Assembly: GCF_019320115.1 (NCBI RefSeq)
Contig: NC_089584.1
Coordinates: forward strand, 54,742,852-54,806,851
Source: Miscanthus floridulus
Lineage: Eukaryota > Streptophyta > Magnoliopsida > Poales > Poaceae
DNA: 64,000 bases
Direction of reading: 5' to 3'
In this document: positions 23,601 to 34,134 of the stretch, piece by piece
Layout of the letters: each line of letters starts with the position of its first letter
How positions within the stretch are numbered: position 1 is the first letter of the stretch
Notes under the pieces: generated by a model
The model's input: the letters and a program-made list of their open reading frames with translations, nothing else
Database searches by the model: none
Told to the model about the DNA's origin: nothing
Translations under genes and position numbers: made by a program

Positions 23601-25186
23601 TCAACAATAGTTGCACAAACTGTCTCCACTGTGCTCTTAGGAAAAGGAAGTTGGATGAGAAGTTGGGTTTTGCTGTCAGGTGCATTTACCCTTATTGTTC
23701 TACGCAGGACATCTATGATAGCCCCGTGGTGAGTTAGCCAGTTCATACCAAGGATCACATCTATATCTTGATCCTTTAATATCAGCATATTGGTAGGGAA
23801 CTCATAACCTCCCAAATCAATAGGTACATGCTGGACTACCTCCCTTGTACAGATTCGTCCCCCAGGCGACTGTATATGATAGGGTTCTTTTGTTTCCCCA
23901 ATTGCTATCCCATGCTTCACAACAAATGTACGATTGATGAATGTATGGGATGCACCAGAATCAAATAAGGTAATTGCAGGATGCTTAGCAATGGGAAACA
24001 TACCCATCATAACTGGTTCTCCTTCTGGAATAGATTCCACTTGCGTATAGAATACCCTTCCAGTTTTCTTCTCAGCCGGACCCTTTTGATGGTTCTGAGC
24101 ACTGCCCTTGTACTGATTTGGAGCTTGATTAACAGGGGCTTTGGTTGCATCAGAATTGTTTTTCCTAGGATACGGACATTCTCGGGAAAAATGCCCGGGT
24201 TTACCACAATTATAGCATGGAAAATTGTGATTCTGAGGAGTAGCATTGCGGTTTGCATTGGCATTGTTCTGCTGCTGTGGTGTTTGATGTGTATAAGGTG
24301 TATTAGTTGCAGGGCGAATAAAGATTTGTTGCCTGCTTTGGCCTTGTTGTGGGCGGAATGGCGTACGGCCATGATTCTGAGGATGGTATACTATCTTCTG
24401 ACGCTTGCCACTTGATGATCCGGAAGCAAATATTTTCCTCTTCTTCGCCTCCTTGTGTCGGCGGTAATTTTCTTCCGAAGCGATAGCAATGTTGATTGTT
24501 TCATGGTAAGTTGCATTACCACAGGCTGCCATCATTGTCTGAAGTTTAGTGTTCAAGCCTCGAAGAAAATGATTCTTTTTCTTCCTGTCCGTATTGACAT
24601 ACTCAATAGCATACTGAGACAGGTGGTTGAAACGCCCAACATACTGCATCACTGGGTGCTCCCCTTGCTTAAGAGCCAAGAACTCTTCTAACTTCATGGT
24701 CATCACACCATCCGGAATATAATGTGCCCTGAAGGCATCCTTGAACTCCCTCCAGTTGATTTGGTGACCAGCGGGCTGTACTGCTACCAAATTTGCCCAC
24801 CAGGCACCAGCAGCTCCTCGGAGTTGCTGTGCCGCAAACCTTGGTTTTTGAACCTCAGTACAGTGGATTAGCTCGAACTTTTGCTCTATTGTCCTAAGCC
24901 AATCATCAGCTTCTAAAGGTTCGTCTGCCTTAGAGAATACAGGCGGACGTGTGTCAGTAAAATCCACATAAGTTGACTCGTCGTTTCCATTATTGCGACG
25001 GCCACGATTAGGGTATGGTGCCTGCTGGTTCTGCGCCAACTCCCTTAGCAGCCTAGCATTCTCTGCCGTTGCGTTGACAAGTGCGGCTATGGCATCTGCC
25101 ATAGTCGAGGGCATAGGTGGAGGATTTGGGCACTCATCATCGTCGTGCGAGCCACTAGCACCAGTTCGGGTGATAGGACGAGGCAT
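20693..25186 (-). CDS. Gag-Pol polyprotein of Tekay/Del-type chromovirus, intact
   Basis: 1497 codons without a stop. Gag (roughly residues 75-260, with WLRTIEQKF and GAAGAWW) is followed by a CCHC knuckle [14 protein letters not shown] near residue 325. An aspartic protease with [10 protein letters not shown] lies near 408. Reverse transcriptase runs about 585-770 with [13 protein letters not shown] near 723. RNase H has [10 protein letters not shown] near 865. Integrase has a zinc-binding H-H-C-C region near 1085-1115, then catalytic DFI near 1150, VSDRG near 1210 and a Glu in QTERVNQ near 1245. The C-terminus (about 1445-1490) is a chromodomain: [21 protein letters not shown]. Such chromodomains direct integration to chromatin, often H3K9-methylated. 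All catalytic residues looked for are present. Gag and Pol are in one frame, as in most chromoviruses. Confidence 0.95.
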   Translation of the reverse strand: MPRPITRTGASGSHDDDECPNPPPMPSTMADAIAALVNATAENARLLRELAQNQQAPYPNRGRRNNGNDESTYVDFTDTRPPVFSKADEPLEADDWLRTIEQKFELIHCTEVQKPRFAAQQLRGAAGAWWANLVAVQPAGHQINWREFKDAFRAHYIPDGVMTMKLEEFLALKQGEHPVMQYVGRFNHLSQYAIEYVNTDRKKKNHFLRGLNTKLQTMMAACGNATYHETINIAIASEENYRRHKEAKKRKIFASGSSSGKRQKIVYHPQNHGRTPFRPQQGQSRQQIFIRPATNTPYTHQTPQQQNNANANRNATPQNHNFPCYNCGKPGHFSRECPYPRKNNSDATKAPVNQAPNQYKGSAQNHQKGPAEKKTGRVFYTQVESIPEGEPVMMGMFPIAKHPAITLFDSGASHTFINRTFVVKHGIAIGETKEPYHIQSPGGRICTREVVQHVPIDLGGYEFPTNMLILKDQDIDVILGMNWLTHHGAIIDVLRRTIRVNAPDSKTQLLIQLPFPKSTVETVCATIVEGAEGISVVCEFTDVFPNDLPGLPPDRDVEFRIDLKLGTAPVSRRAYRMPPKELAELKMQLQELLDKGFIQPSSSPWGCPAIFVKKKDQTLRLCVDYRPLNEVTIKNKYPLPRIDLLFDQLAGAKVFSKIDLRSGYHQIKIRREDVPKTAFTTRYGLYEYLVMSFGLTNAPAHFMYLMNSVFMPELDKFVVVFIDDILIYSKSKEEHAEHLRIVLQRLRDHQLYAKFSKCAFWLEEVQFLGHVLSAEGVAVDPSKVEEVLNWKAPTTVHQVRSFLGLAGYYRRFIPDFSRIAKPITGLLKNQTKFVWSTECEEAFQTLKKLLTTAPVLAQPDIERPFDIYCDASGIGIGCVLMQEGRVIAYASRQLKKHEEHYPTHDLELAAVVHSLKIWRHYLLGNICHIYTDHKSLKYIFTQSELNMRQRRWLELIKDYDLEVHYHPGKANVVADALSRKSHCHCLIVEPMQQTLCQEMEHLDLQIIEQGSLSNIVVESTIKDQIIAAQQKSKGIAHIKDKVRSGRPTCFKVDESDVVWFKDRLVVPKNPELRKQILDEAHSTRYSIHPGSNKMYHDLRKRYWWTKMKIEIAQYVAKCDICQRVKAVHMKTAGPLHSLPVPSWKWEDICMDFIVGLPRTSAGYNSIWVIVDRLTKIAHFLPVKDKYRAEQYAKLYLDRIFSLHGAPKTIVSDRGSLFISKFWKSLHESLGTKLIRSSAYHPQTDGQTERVNQILEDMLRACVLSFGTKWDECLPLAEFSYNNSHQESIKMAPFEALYGRRCQTPLNWSEAGERWFFGPDVVKEAEEKVKLIQTNMKIAQSRQKSYADKRRRPLEFKVGDYVYLKVSPMKGVHRFGIRGKLAPRYVGPFQIQQRCGPVAYRVKLPDHMSAVHDIFHVSQLKKCLQVPDQEIDFGNVELEPDLTYAEYPIRVLDQKDRVTRRRTIKFYKVQWNQHTEDEATWESEDYLEENFPDFFATI

Positions 25187-25345
25187 CTGTTAGAGAAACA
25201 CATTTACTTACATTATTCTTTATTGAAAGCTTTTAAAAGGTTGCATACTACAAAGGGTTCTTATTTAGATTACATGTCTTGCATCCCACAAGACAACCCT
25301 GGTTTTCTAGGAAAGCAGTAAAGGAACTACTTCTACTCCAAGCTT

Positions 25346-25649
25346 TCAGTCTTCGTCATCCGTGCCCGTATCGGACGAAACTTCATCTTCATCTGAGAAG
25401 TACACTAACTCCTCAGGATCCTCCTCCTCTTCTTCATTCTCGACTTCCCCTGGAGCTACAATCATTTCTTCATCGGTAACTTCACCATCCCCATGAGGAG
25501 GATGAAGTTGAGCATACAGCATATGGACATTCTCGTGAAGAATGGCATTGTCCATCTCCAGGTCCTCTACGTAGAACTCCAACTCATTGACGCGTTCATT
25601 GGCCGCATCTTCTCGTGTCCAGGCTTCATTCCGCAGCTCCAATGGTCAT
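25346..25649 (-). CDS. Coiled-coil and acidic segment in overlapping frame
   Basis: Opens in a different minus-strand frame just after a TGA at 25647-25649 and has no ATG of its own before the coding-like part. It therefore depends on the preceding H3-tail-like frame by frameshift, or on a one-base indel having split a single gene. It encodes a heptad-like helix (RVNELEFYVEDLEMDNAILH) and a very acidic C-terminus (NEEEEEDPEELVYFSDEDE), ending near 25346. The combined layout would be a basic H3-like tail, coiled coil and acidic tail. No classic slippery heptamer is visible in the short overlap. Confidence 0.55.
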
Positions 25650-25883
25650 GGTGATGCCCCTTTGCATTTCCGCCAGCTCTTCTCGGTCTTTGGCATGAGC
25701 TCGACGAAGAGTGTTGAGCTCCTTGTTAAGGTTCTCGACGTTGGCGGGGTTGCTCGAAGATCCTTCCTCTCCTAGGTTCTTGGAACTTCCTTCACCAAGC
25801 TCGTGATTTCTTGGTGCCAATTGGTGACGAGGGACTCCATGAGGTCCTGTGGACTTGCGTGCGGTTTTCTTGGTCTTTGCCAT
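25626..25883 (-). CDS. Upstream small ORF with histone H3 tail-like N-terminus
   Basis: 85 codons between the 5' LTR and gag, starting at the first ATG (25883-25881) after the primer site. The start reads MAKTKKTARKSTGPHGVPRH and then QLAPR. Set against the histone H3 tail, the residues at positions 1, 3, 4 and 6-12 are identical, including K4 and the A-R-K-S context of K9. After one extra residue, P-R-x-Q-L-A is also shared. A Ser/Gly-rich linker and a Lys/Glu/Leu heptad-like segment follow, suggesting a coiled coil. The frame ends with TGA at 25626-25628, but the overlapping frame downstream continues in the same style. No known retrotransposon protein of this type comes to mind. It could be a chromatin-mimicking accessory protein or coincidence with a Lys/Arg-rich nuclear signal. 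Confidence 0.7.
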   Translation of the reverse strand: MAKTKKTARKSTGPHGVPRHQLAPRNHELGEGSSKNLGEEGSSSNPANVENLNKELNTLRRAHAKDREELAEMQRGITMTIGAAE

Positions 25884-26256
25884 AGCCTGTACGATTTAAG
25901 GTAGGACTATAAGAATAGCTTGAGGATAATGGAGGTTAGCAAGAATGGGATTGACATTACTTACCCAACCACTATTAAGGGGAATTATTATGCAATGTGC
26001 TCAAGCATGATGCATGAATCGATCTTACGAATCTAAGTACACAAGATTATATAATCATAAGTACTAGATTTTTTTAATACATAGGACAAACCTAAGCATA
26101 TTATCCGCCACAAACTTTTCAAATAAGTTAGGATTGAGTCTAGATCAAAGGTAAGAAGAAAGAAATTGAACTTTCAAAATATCATGTTTACTTTCCTTGA
26201 TCCAAATCATTTTGAAGGTTTTCCAAAGTAACCTACAATGATCTTAGATGGGAACT
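25884..26256 (-). other. Chromovirus leader
   Basis: Non-coding, AT-rich leader between the primer site and the first ATG of the H3-tail-like frame. RNA packaging signals are expected here, but none could be assigned. Confidence 0.5.
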
Positions 26257-26268
26257 GCTCTGATACCA
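26257..26268 (-). promoter_or_regulatory. Primer binding site (initiator Met tRNA), chromovirus
   Basis: Minus-strand TGGTATCAGAGC lies two bases inside the 5' LTR edge, the complement of plant initiator Met tRNA. Confidence 0.93.
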
Positions 26269-26270
26269 GC

Positions 26271-29200
26271 TGTGGCAGAACCTCCTAAGAAATCGGGCCC
26301 ACATGCACCTATCGTTGTCTTAACAGACCTCGGATAGCGTACACGAGTTCCCAACAACTCAACAGGTCTGTCGGGTGTCCTCGGGAAACCCGAATCATCC
26401 ACAATTCTCTTTTAAACAGGATCCCAATCACAGTCATTGCAGATTACAACAGTTTATTCAAATATATACCAGAGTAAAAGATAGCGGAAGTCTTAAGATA
26501 ACATAATTACAAACCAGTTGTTTTCAAACTTACAATACCATAAGTGTTATACAACCATAGTAGGCGGGATAATATTACATTAACTTTATTTATCAAACAA
26601 ACTAGTGCCTTGTCCAAAGGCCATTCATTACTCCTCATCATCATCGTTGACTTCAAACACTGACATGCAGCAGGGACCAAAACAAGCCTGCGCATGCGAC
26701 TCGCCTGCAACAAGGGTTAACAAACCCTGAGTACAAAGGTACTCAACAAGACTAACCCGACGTAACGGGGTGTAATACTTTAGAGATGCAGGGATTTGGG
26801 GCAAGGTAAGGATGTAGCAAGATTCAAAAGTTCTTTGCCAAAAGCTTACTATCCTTCATTCTATTTTCAAGTTTACCACTAAGTTCTTTTAGTTCATTAT
26901 CTCAACTAAATATACATTTCCCATATTCCATTCCTTCCCATTCCATTCTTTTTCTCATATTTTAGTAATTCACCAGTACTACATTGCTTCTGTAATGAAT
27001 CGAGTCTCCATATCCGCGGAGCACCGGCAATTCGAATTGATTCAAGTCCCAGCTGGGGATTCCTTATCACACGACATATGTAGAACTAATCTTGCATATA
27101 TCAACCTTGCTATCGGATCCTCCTATACTAAGCCGTCTCCACGCCACCCGAGAGCACAGCACACCTCAAATCCGGCCACATTCCAGCCACGAGGGTACAC
27201 GCTACTCCCGCCATCTCTCCACTCCCAGTGCGCGGGCATTCGTCTTAGTATCGGATTAGCCGAAGTAGGCTTACCGGAGTATGTGACCAGTACTACAAAG
27301 TGTCTCGTTCAGAAGATCCACAATGAGTGGCCTTTAAGTGACATAGTCGGTAACATTACCCAACGTTCAAGATAAGTCACCCGGCTAGTCTCTAATTCAT
27401 TCCACATTCTTTCTTTCTTTGGCCAGTATGCCATCTTTGTTTGTATCAAAACTTTTGCTTTGAAAGCCTATCATAAAGCATACTAAGCATTCTACGCCTT
27501 TGTAAATAAAAACATCTTCAAGGATGGTAACAAGTAACAAGGTAGGTAATGCATCAAGTAGGTAACATTTGAAGTAATCGACTTAATGCAAGTAAGTAAC
27601 ATAAGTGATAAACTTTTCAAAGTAACAAGGTAATGGCTTAATGCATAAACCGGGGCTTGCCTTCGTTGACGATTTCCGGTTCCGGATTAGTACCACAATT
27701 ATCAAATCCCGTGACAACCGGGGATTCTTCCAGAACTTGCTCAACTAGAATAGTTTCGTTCTCGGGTTCTACACGAAATAATAACATATGCTTTAACATG
27801 ATGATAATGTAAACATGATGCTTTCACGGTACATGAAATGTAGAAACACCCGCAACGATTTTATTTCGCGGTACAGTTGCAAGCCAACAAAAGCAACCTG
27901 TAAGCCTATCATTAAGAAACACACACTTGACTTGACCTAATGGATCTTGGAACCCTACTAGTCACAAAACATGACCAAAACAAGATCCAACACTAATCAA
28001 CACTTAGGGTTTCGACGAGTTAACTTATTAATGACTTTTGTTATCACATGAAATGTCATTAAGATTTACTAATTACAGATTAGATATTAGTTCAAATACT
28101 AATTAAAGTTCTAAGGATCATTATAAGTTAATGACCCAAGGTCAACAATCAAATCTAAAGTCAAACAAATCTTAATTGATTAAACATTGATTAAATGAAT
28201 AATTAATTAAATACTTAAGTCTATATTAGGTATAAAATAAACTTTGTCCAATTAAGCTCAAATTTTTATGTAAGCTTCCTCATGATAAATTAGTGTACCA
28301 AAATAAATTTCATAATTTTTTGGAGTTATATAGTGACCTACAAAAATCATGGAAATTGCATTTTTCAATTAATGGACCAAATATTTGAACATTAAAAATT
28401 TATTCAAATTCCAAGTTTCAAATTTTTAAATCATACTAGAACATGTACAGAAGCTACACAAAAATTTTCAGAATTTTTGAATGTGTAAATAAATTCCTAC
28501 AAAATTGCCAAATCTCTGCACTATTCAAAATCAGAAAATAATCAAGGCTCACTGTTCTTCTTCCTCAGCATCACTGACAGCCTGACCCCACGCGTCAGCG
28601 ACAGCGAGCAAGGCACGGCGGCGCGGCCAGCTCCGGCCAGCAAAACGCGCCGGTGGTGACTCTCCGACGCTACGGATTGCTCCTACATGATCTTCTACTT
28701 CCTACGAATCGAACTCGGCTATCAGAACGGAATAAGGTGCACCGGAGGCACCTCCACACCGGGCATGGCGGGCGGAGCACGTCGGTGAACGGCGTAAACA
28801 CGGTGATGGTACAGTAGGGACTGAAGCGAAGTGATAAACACGTTCAGGAGCTTACTGCGATCACGATGGCGGACTCGGTGCAGCCGGAGATGGTCTGGAG
28901 CAGCCTGGCCACGGTGAGGCAGTCGCGGCGGAGCTCCGACCGGTCACGGGGAAGATGGGTTACGCCGGGCGATTCCGGCCAACACCAGCGACGTGAGTAA
29001 GTCGAGGAGGAGCGCAAGACCAATGCGATCACGTTGACGTAGCTGGGAACGACTGACGCGGCTCGACGAGACCAACGGCGAGCGGCGGAGCTATGCGGTG
29101 GCGGAGCAGAGCAGAGGGAAGAAATGGGAGCGACGGCGACGACGGTGGCTATTTATAGCCCGGAAGGAGGCGTACGGTGTCGCCAACGCACGGGCGAACT

Positions 29201-29957
29201 CGCCACGGTGACAACGGCGTGTCACCGCGCGTGAAAGCGGCGAAGAAGGGCGGCGGCAAGCTGACTGCGTGTCGACGGCGGTGAGCAGTGAGGTGGAGGT
29301 GAAATTTTGAAAAATTTACAAAACTGCCATTGCGTCCATTTCTCAAATTACTCTCAAATCTTCTAAAGAAGTTGAAAATCTCCAAAAATGAAAGTTGCTC
29401 AACTTTTCAAGTACTACAACTTTGATTTAAGAAACATTTTCAAATTCTACCTCCATTTTGAATTTCACATTTGGGGTACATTTAAAGATTTGAATCATTT
29501 CAAAATTACTCCAAATTTTGTATGTAAACTTGAAAAACTTTGAATACCAAAGTTGATCCTTATAAAATAATCTCCAACTTTGCTTTTTGCCTCAACCCCA
29601 AATTCCTCATGGATTTTGAATTAGTCAAAAGGGGCAAAAAGGACTTTTATAATTTGAATGTGAATTCAAATTTGATTTGTCTTCCTTTTACTTAGATTTT
29701 GATTTTTGACCAGTAACATGGCCCATTAGGGTTATTTGAGTCAAATGACACATGGCCTCACATGAACACATGAAATTTGACCCTTGTGGTCATGATCTGT
29801 ATTTAGGGTTTTTGAAACACATCACATGAAATAACAACATTATGAAATAAACCTTATTTAGTGAATGCACTCAAAACTTTATACTATATGAATGCTTTGC
29901 AATGCACATGATGACATGTCACATTTTAGTATTAGGTCAAACACCAGAGGTGTTACA
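26271..29957 (-). repeat. Chromovirus 5' LTR
   Basis: 5' LTR, same length as its partner (3687 bp). The minus-strand promoter TATA box is at 29149-29158, so U3 is about 800-840 bp and R plus U5 about 2.85 kb. The hairpin gagtacaaaggtactc is at 26729-26744. Short open frames inside this LTR are identical in the other LTR and are not supported as genes. Confidence 0.93.
29149..29158 (-). promoter_or_regulatory. TATA box of chromovirus 5' LTR
   Basis: Plus-strand ctatttatag reads CTATAAATAG on the minus strand, a consensus plant TATA box. It would start transcription near 29120, reading toward gag-pol. Confidence 0.65.
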
Positions 29958-29962
29958 AACGC

Positions 29963-31735
29963 TAGAGCTAAAAATTGCATGTTTGAATCTTTTAGCATGG
30001 ATGTGTTTAACCAAGTGTTCACTTTAAATACGGCACATAAAATTTGGTTAAAACTCCAAGAGCTCCATGACGGCACAACTAATGTCCGTGAGCAAAAACA
30101 TTGTCTAGCTAAATAAAATTATGATTCCTTTAAACTGAATGATGATGAGCTTGTTTGTGATATATATTCTCGTTTGAATCTAATTATCAGTGAGCTCTAT
30201 TCAATAGGATTAATGAAGCTAGATGATGCGGACATCGTGAGGAAGATCATCTCTATGCTACCACAAAAGAAATATGCAAGCATCATCACCATGCTTCACA
30301 ACATGGAGGACTTGAGCACCATGACCCCGGCCATAGTTATTGGCAAGATAGTGGCATTTGAAATGTCATGCAAGATAGGTCAAGAAGAAGCCTCTTCATC
30401 AAGCAAAGGCAAAGCTCTCATATGTAGTGAGAAAAAGAAGATGATGGGCAAGCAAGTTGAGACAAGCTCAAGCTCAAGCTCCTCAAGTGAAGATGAAGAA
30501 GAAGATGAGGATGAGGATGATGAAGAATCAAGTGATGATGATCAATCTTCCTCCTCCACCTCCAATCTTGATGAAGAATCTATAAAGCTTATCAACAAGG
30601 TGGAGAAGATGATCCAAAAACTCAATGTCAAGGGTGTGCCCATCCAAATTCAAGATTTCATCTTCACCAATCAAAGAAATGAGCAAAGAAAGAAAGAATG
30701 CTATGGATGCGGCGAGTTGGGGCACTTTGTGGAAGTTTGTCCAAACAAGCCCACACCCAAGACAAAGAAGAAGGCGTGCAAGGACAGAGACCTCACATCA
30801 ATAAGGTCATGGGATGATTCTTCAAGTGAAGAAGAAGGCCATCATAAGAGGTGAGGCCACAAGCACTCATCATCAAGCTCTTCTCGTATGGGCTTTGTGG
30901 CATGAGGTAATGAAAGCTCATCCTCTAGTGAGAGTGAGAGTGATGATGAAATGCCTTCTCTCAATGAACTTGTGCACAAAAATCTTAAATATGTTAAAGC
31001 TTGCACTAGCCAACAAAAGAAGCTAAAAATGTTGCAAGAAAAGCTAGATAGTTCACAAGAATAATATAAAACCTTGCTTGAACAATATGAGACATTTGCT
31101 AATCTTAATATGGAGCTATCTACTAAAATTGAGCAGTTTGAGACTAGTGCAAACACAAATAATTGCACAATCAATGATGAGCAACTTGTAAAGAAAAATG
31201 AAAAATTAAAGGAAAAGTTAGCTAGCTCACAAGTTGCTTATAAAAGTTTGCTCACTAAAATGGAAACCATGTGCAAACATTATGATGAGCTAACTAATAA
31301 AGTTGCAAATCTTGAAGCCATCGGTATAACCCCTACCGAGGCACCTAAAAAGAAAGGTTCAATCTTTGACATGCCTAAAAAGGATGCCTCTACTTCTTGT
31401 AATGATTTATGTTTAGACTCACCCTTGTGCAACCAAGTTTGTGTTGAGAAAGTTGTTGTAGAAACATGCACACAAGAGGTCGTAATGGAAAATGAGTAAC
31501 TCAAGCAAGAAGTGGCTCGCCTCACTAAGGACTTGACTCAAGTGAAAGGCGAGATAGAGCAAGCCCAACTTCATTAAGATAACACCGTCAAGGGAGTGAA
31601 GAAGCTTGATGAAGGACAAACCGTGGTTTGCTACGTATGCGACAAAGAAGGCCCCAAGTCCTATGAGTGCAAGGTGAAGAATGGGGGAGGAGCTCCCCTT
31701 GTTTCTGGTTTCCCTATAAGTACTTCGGTTCACTA
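29963..31735 (+). pseudogene. Copia gag, C-terminal part with zinc knuckles and coiled coil
   Basis: Resumes right after the aacgc duplication with FESFSMDVFNQVFTLNTAHK and then runs, past one TAA near 30114, to 30854. This part holds a Ser/Asp/Glu-rich linker (about 30460-30560) and a CCHC knuckle, CYGCGELGHFVEVC, near 30700. After a frame change, a Lys/Glu/Leu-rich coiled-coil stretch runs to 31499. It continues past further stops to a second, degraded knuckle-like motif, CYVCDKEGPKSYEC, near 31640. Gag packages element RNA. The long C-terminal extension is a feature of the SIRE-type lineage. No pol follows. Confidence 0.8.
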
Positions 31736-31846
31736 TATTCTTCGAGGCAGTTACATATGATGAAATTATTAATGGCTAATTCATTATCGTGTTCAATGCA
31801 GCATTGGAACGGGCATGATACACTGCCTACAACTCTGTATATCTAG

Positions 31847-33423
31847 ATGCAAGCAGAGTTAGTTAGAGGGAATGCGAGGCGCAAGTGCAGGGAGTACACG
31901 GATTGTCTCAATGAGTACCTACAACTCTGTATACCAGGTTACGCTCTCTTTATTATCATACATGTGTCTTGTTCGATGTATACTATATCACAACCTAACT
32001 CAATTACGAAATGTTCAGGTACATTGGTGTCCTTGGGATGCTCCAGAGCTCCAGGACTATCTAAATCTTGTCACTAGGGATGAGTCAGACGAGTATCGCT
32101 ACAACATCCCTCTTATTTTCTTCCACGTGGTTGAGATTCACTTGCCCATCAGGGTTTGTAGGCAGTTTGGAAGAACGATAGGCTACCCACCACCGCTTTA
32201 CTCCACCAACCAAGAATTACATGGGTGCGTTATCGATTAATAACAAAGCTACAATTCAGAGGTGTGTATGGTACAATTAACAATTGTTTTGTTGCAGGTA
32301 TGACGGTAGGAAGAGGTATAAGACCAAGGATTGGTGCATGACACACAATGCATACATCTAGTTGTGGCAGACCAGGGACCAGTAGTCGGTCGATGTGGGT
32401 CCCCCACATGACCAGTACACCTTCGACGAGTACCTGTGATGGCTTCACAGGTCTATGAGGACACATATCAGGCCCCCGTACACTGAGGAGGCATTTGACG
32501 AGGATGACGAGGAAGATGTGATCAAAGATGTGTACGACGTTGACACTAGGGATGACACACAACTATAGAGAGCCCCGCTTCAAAGATACGTGGTAAGATA
32601 CTTGAATGGTACAATTTGTTATCCATTTGGTATTAAGTATGTGTACTAAAACTGTCCAACCGCATTTCTGTACCCAGGCGACACAATTGTCAAGGCTGTC
32701 CAACGAAGCAGCATTTTGGCTTCACGAGTCTAGAGGGCAGGGGCCAAGCGTTCCCGAGGCTTTTGTGGAGGTAAACATAAACTTGTCCATTCCGAAAATG
32801 TTTCTTTAGTGTATATGCATTTGGGAAATGCACTAACTTTAACATCTATTCATGCAGAAGGTGAAGCAGAGCTGCAGGAAGCTAGCTCAGAAGTTGAGCT
32901 GCATGGACACTCCTTGGGTGGAACCCGATTACCCAGCGCGATCGGGTGCCACGTCTTCTGGCTCTTTAAGGACACGAGCGGGCTCTTCTCAGCCGATGAC
33001 AGGTGTCGCTTCCGTTGTGCGTACACCACCGCATTATAGCACTAGGAAGGACCCTGCAAACGAGGATGACGAGGATGACCATGACAGTGACAACGACGAT
33101 GACCCCCTGGGCTTTCGCATATAGCACCACCAGTGGGACCCTTGGCAGCAGGACGAGATCGGCATGTCTTAGCTAGGTGGTGCCCTGCTTGGTACCCAAG
33201 GAGCCTCACAGGTAGTAATAAAGGTAGTTTCTTTAAATACGTAGGCTCCATGAACTAACGATCATAAAGATTATAAGTAATCATGCATATAATATACTTG
33301 CAGGGTACGAGCCATAAGCACCGACAACGCGACCACACTGATGTTGGCTACACTCCCAATGTGTTGCCTACAAATCTAAAGAGACAGAGGCGTTCGAGGG
33401 ATCCTTACACTCCAGGGACTTAG
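31847..33423 (+). pseudogene. Plant mobile domain (PMD, MAIN-like) gene, broken
   Basis: Exons read on the plus strand with good splice sites. About 31847-31940 carries RRKCREYTDCLNEYLQLC. 32019-32220 carries VHWCPWDAPELQDY and HVVEIHLPIRVCRQFG, the latter characteristic of the PMD C-terminal part. 32299-32592 has DGRKRYKTKDW and an acidic stretch. 32678-32769 has SRLSNEAAFWLHESRG. 32859-33213 has Ser/Thr-rich and acidic stretches. About 33303-33423 ends in a basic tail, LKRQRRSRDPYTPGT, with stop TAG. Introns start gtaaga, gtaaac and gtagta and end in cag. At least four in-frame stops in the third exon make it a pseudogene. The PMD occurs in host silencing factors and in many transposons. 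The N-terminal half is missing. Confidence 0.75.
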
Positions 33424-34134
33424 TTGGTTATGTCAAACTTGTGTCGAACGAATATTATTGTCTGAAACTTGCAGACTCATGAACTTGCACATGGACTCCA
33501 TTTATTTGCTTCATATTCATTTCAATGCGTCACGGCAGCACTTGTAGTTGTTTACAGCACCGACAGCATCTCCCGTTCAATTGCAATTGAGGCTGGTTGG
33601 CTTCTGTCTGCATCCAGGTCTTGCTGCGTCGTGGGCCTTAGCGCGTCAGTGCCGCGCTGTGGGCTATGGCGCGCAGTAGAACTTGGGCTTAGGGTTGTGT
33701 GCCAAACGTGACTCATAAAAAAAGAACGTTGGAGTAAGGTGATAACATTATTGTTATTTTACATTGATCTGATGCTAATAATATAAATTACATGCTACTA
33801 TTTTAAAATATATGGGAAACATGCAAGATATATATGCCAGCCAACCGTATTCAAAATAATTTCACTCGATTTTGTTTGTTTTAGAAATTCTCAACGCATT
33901 CGCTATTATTAAAAAAACTTGGATGCATCGAAGAGCGACAAACGGATGGGTCGGAGGGTGACAAACGGATGGGATCACTTAAGATCGACTATGGGTAATC
34001 CGAGTACATGATACATGGGTACAATACATCAATAGTTCAAATGGAAAACAAGACAACACAATAAAAGTTCTAGTACATAGCTACATTGATCATTAATAAA
34101 GCATGGAACTAATAGACGGCACAATAAAAAACCC
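33424..34134. other. Spacer between convergent pseudogenes
   Basis: About 700 bp between the ends of the plus-strand PMD gene and the minus-strand GRF-type gene. It holds short AT-rich stretches and a repeated acaaacggatgg (two copies near 33950-33970). No gene seen. Confidence 0.5.

Larger units (their letters stand above)
16837..29957 (-). mobile_element. Complete Tekay/Del-type chromovirus (Ty3/gypsy), minus strand
   Basis: Two 3687-bp LTRs (16837-20523 and 26271-29957) flank an internal region with primer site, polypurine tract, an extra upstream reading frame and an uninterrupted gag-pol. The 5-bp target duplication aacgc is present at 16832-16836 and 29958-29962, inside copia gag. By eye the LTRs differ at about six places (four 1-base indels and two substitutions), so the insertion is very recent. 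The C-terminal chromodomain and order PR-RT-RH-IN-chromodomain place it among chromoviruses. The LTR ends and 1497-codon pol resemble the Tekay/Del clade. It could be autonomous. Confidence 0.93.
15133..31735 (+). mobile_element. Ty1/copia retrotransposon, 5' part, interrupted and truncated
   Basis: The element has a 5' LTR (15133-16574), a primer site and a gag gene, and then stops without protease, integrase, reverse transcriptase or 3' LTR. The gag gene is split at 16836 by the Tekay-type insertion, and the copia sequence resumes after 29957 with the duplicated aacgc. The long gag with a coiled-coil region and two zinc-knuckle-like motifs fits the SIRE/Maximus-type copia lineage of grasses. 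The right break near 31735 is where sequence passes into the plant-mobile-domain region. What happened there is not clear. Confidence 0.8.

Noticed and set aside
28844..29385. 62- and 78-codon frames in the chromovirus LTRs (also at 19410-19598 and 19715-19951)
   Set aside because: They are identical in both LTRs simply because the LTRs are young. One runs upstream across the TATA box, which argues against translation.
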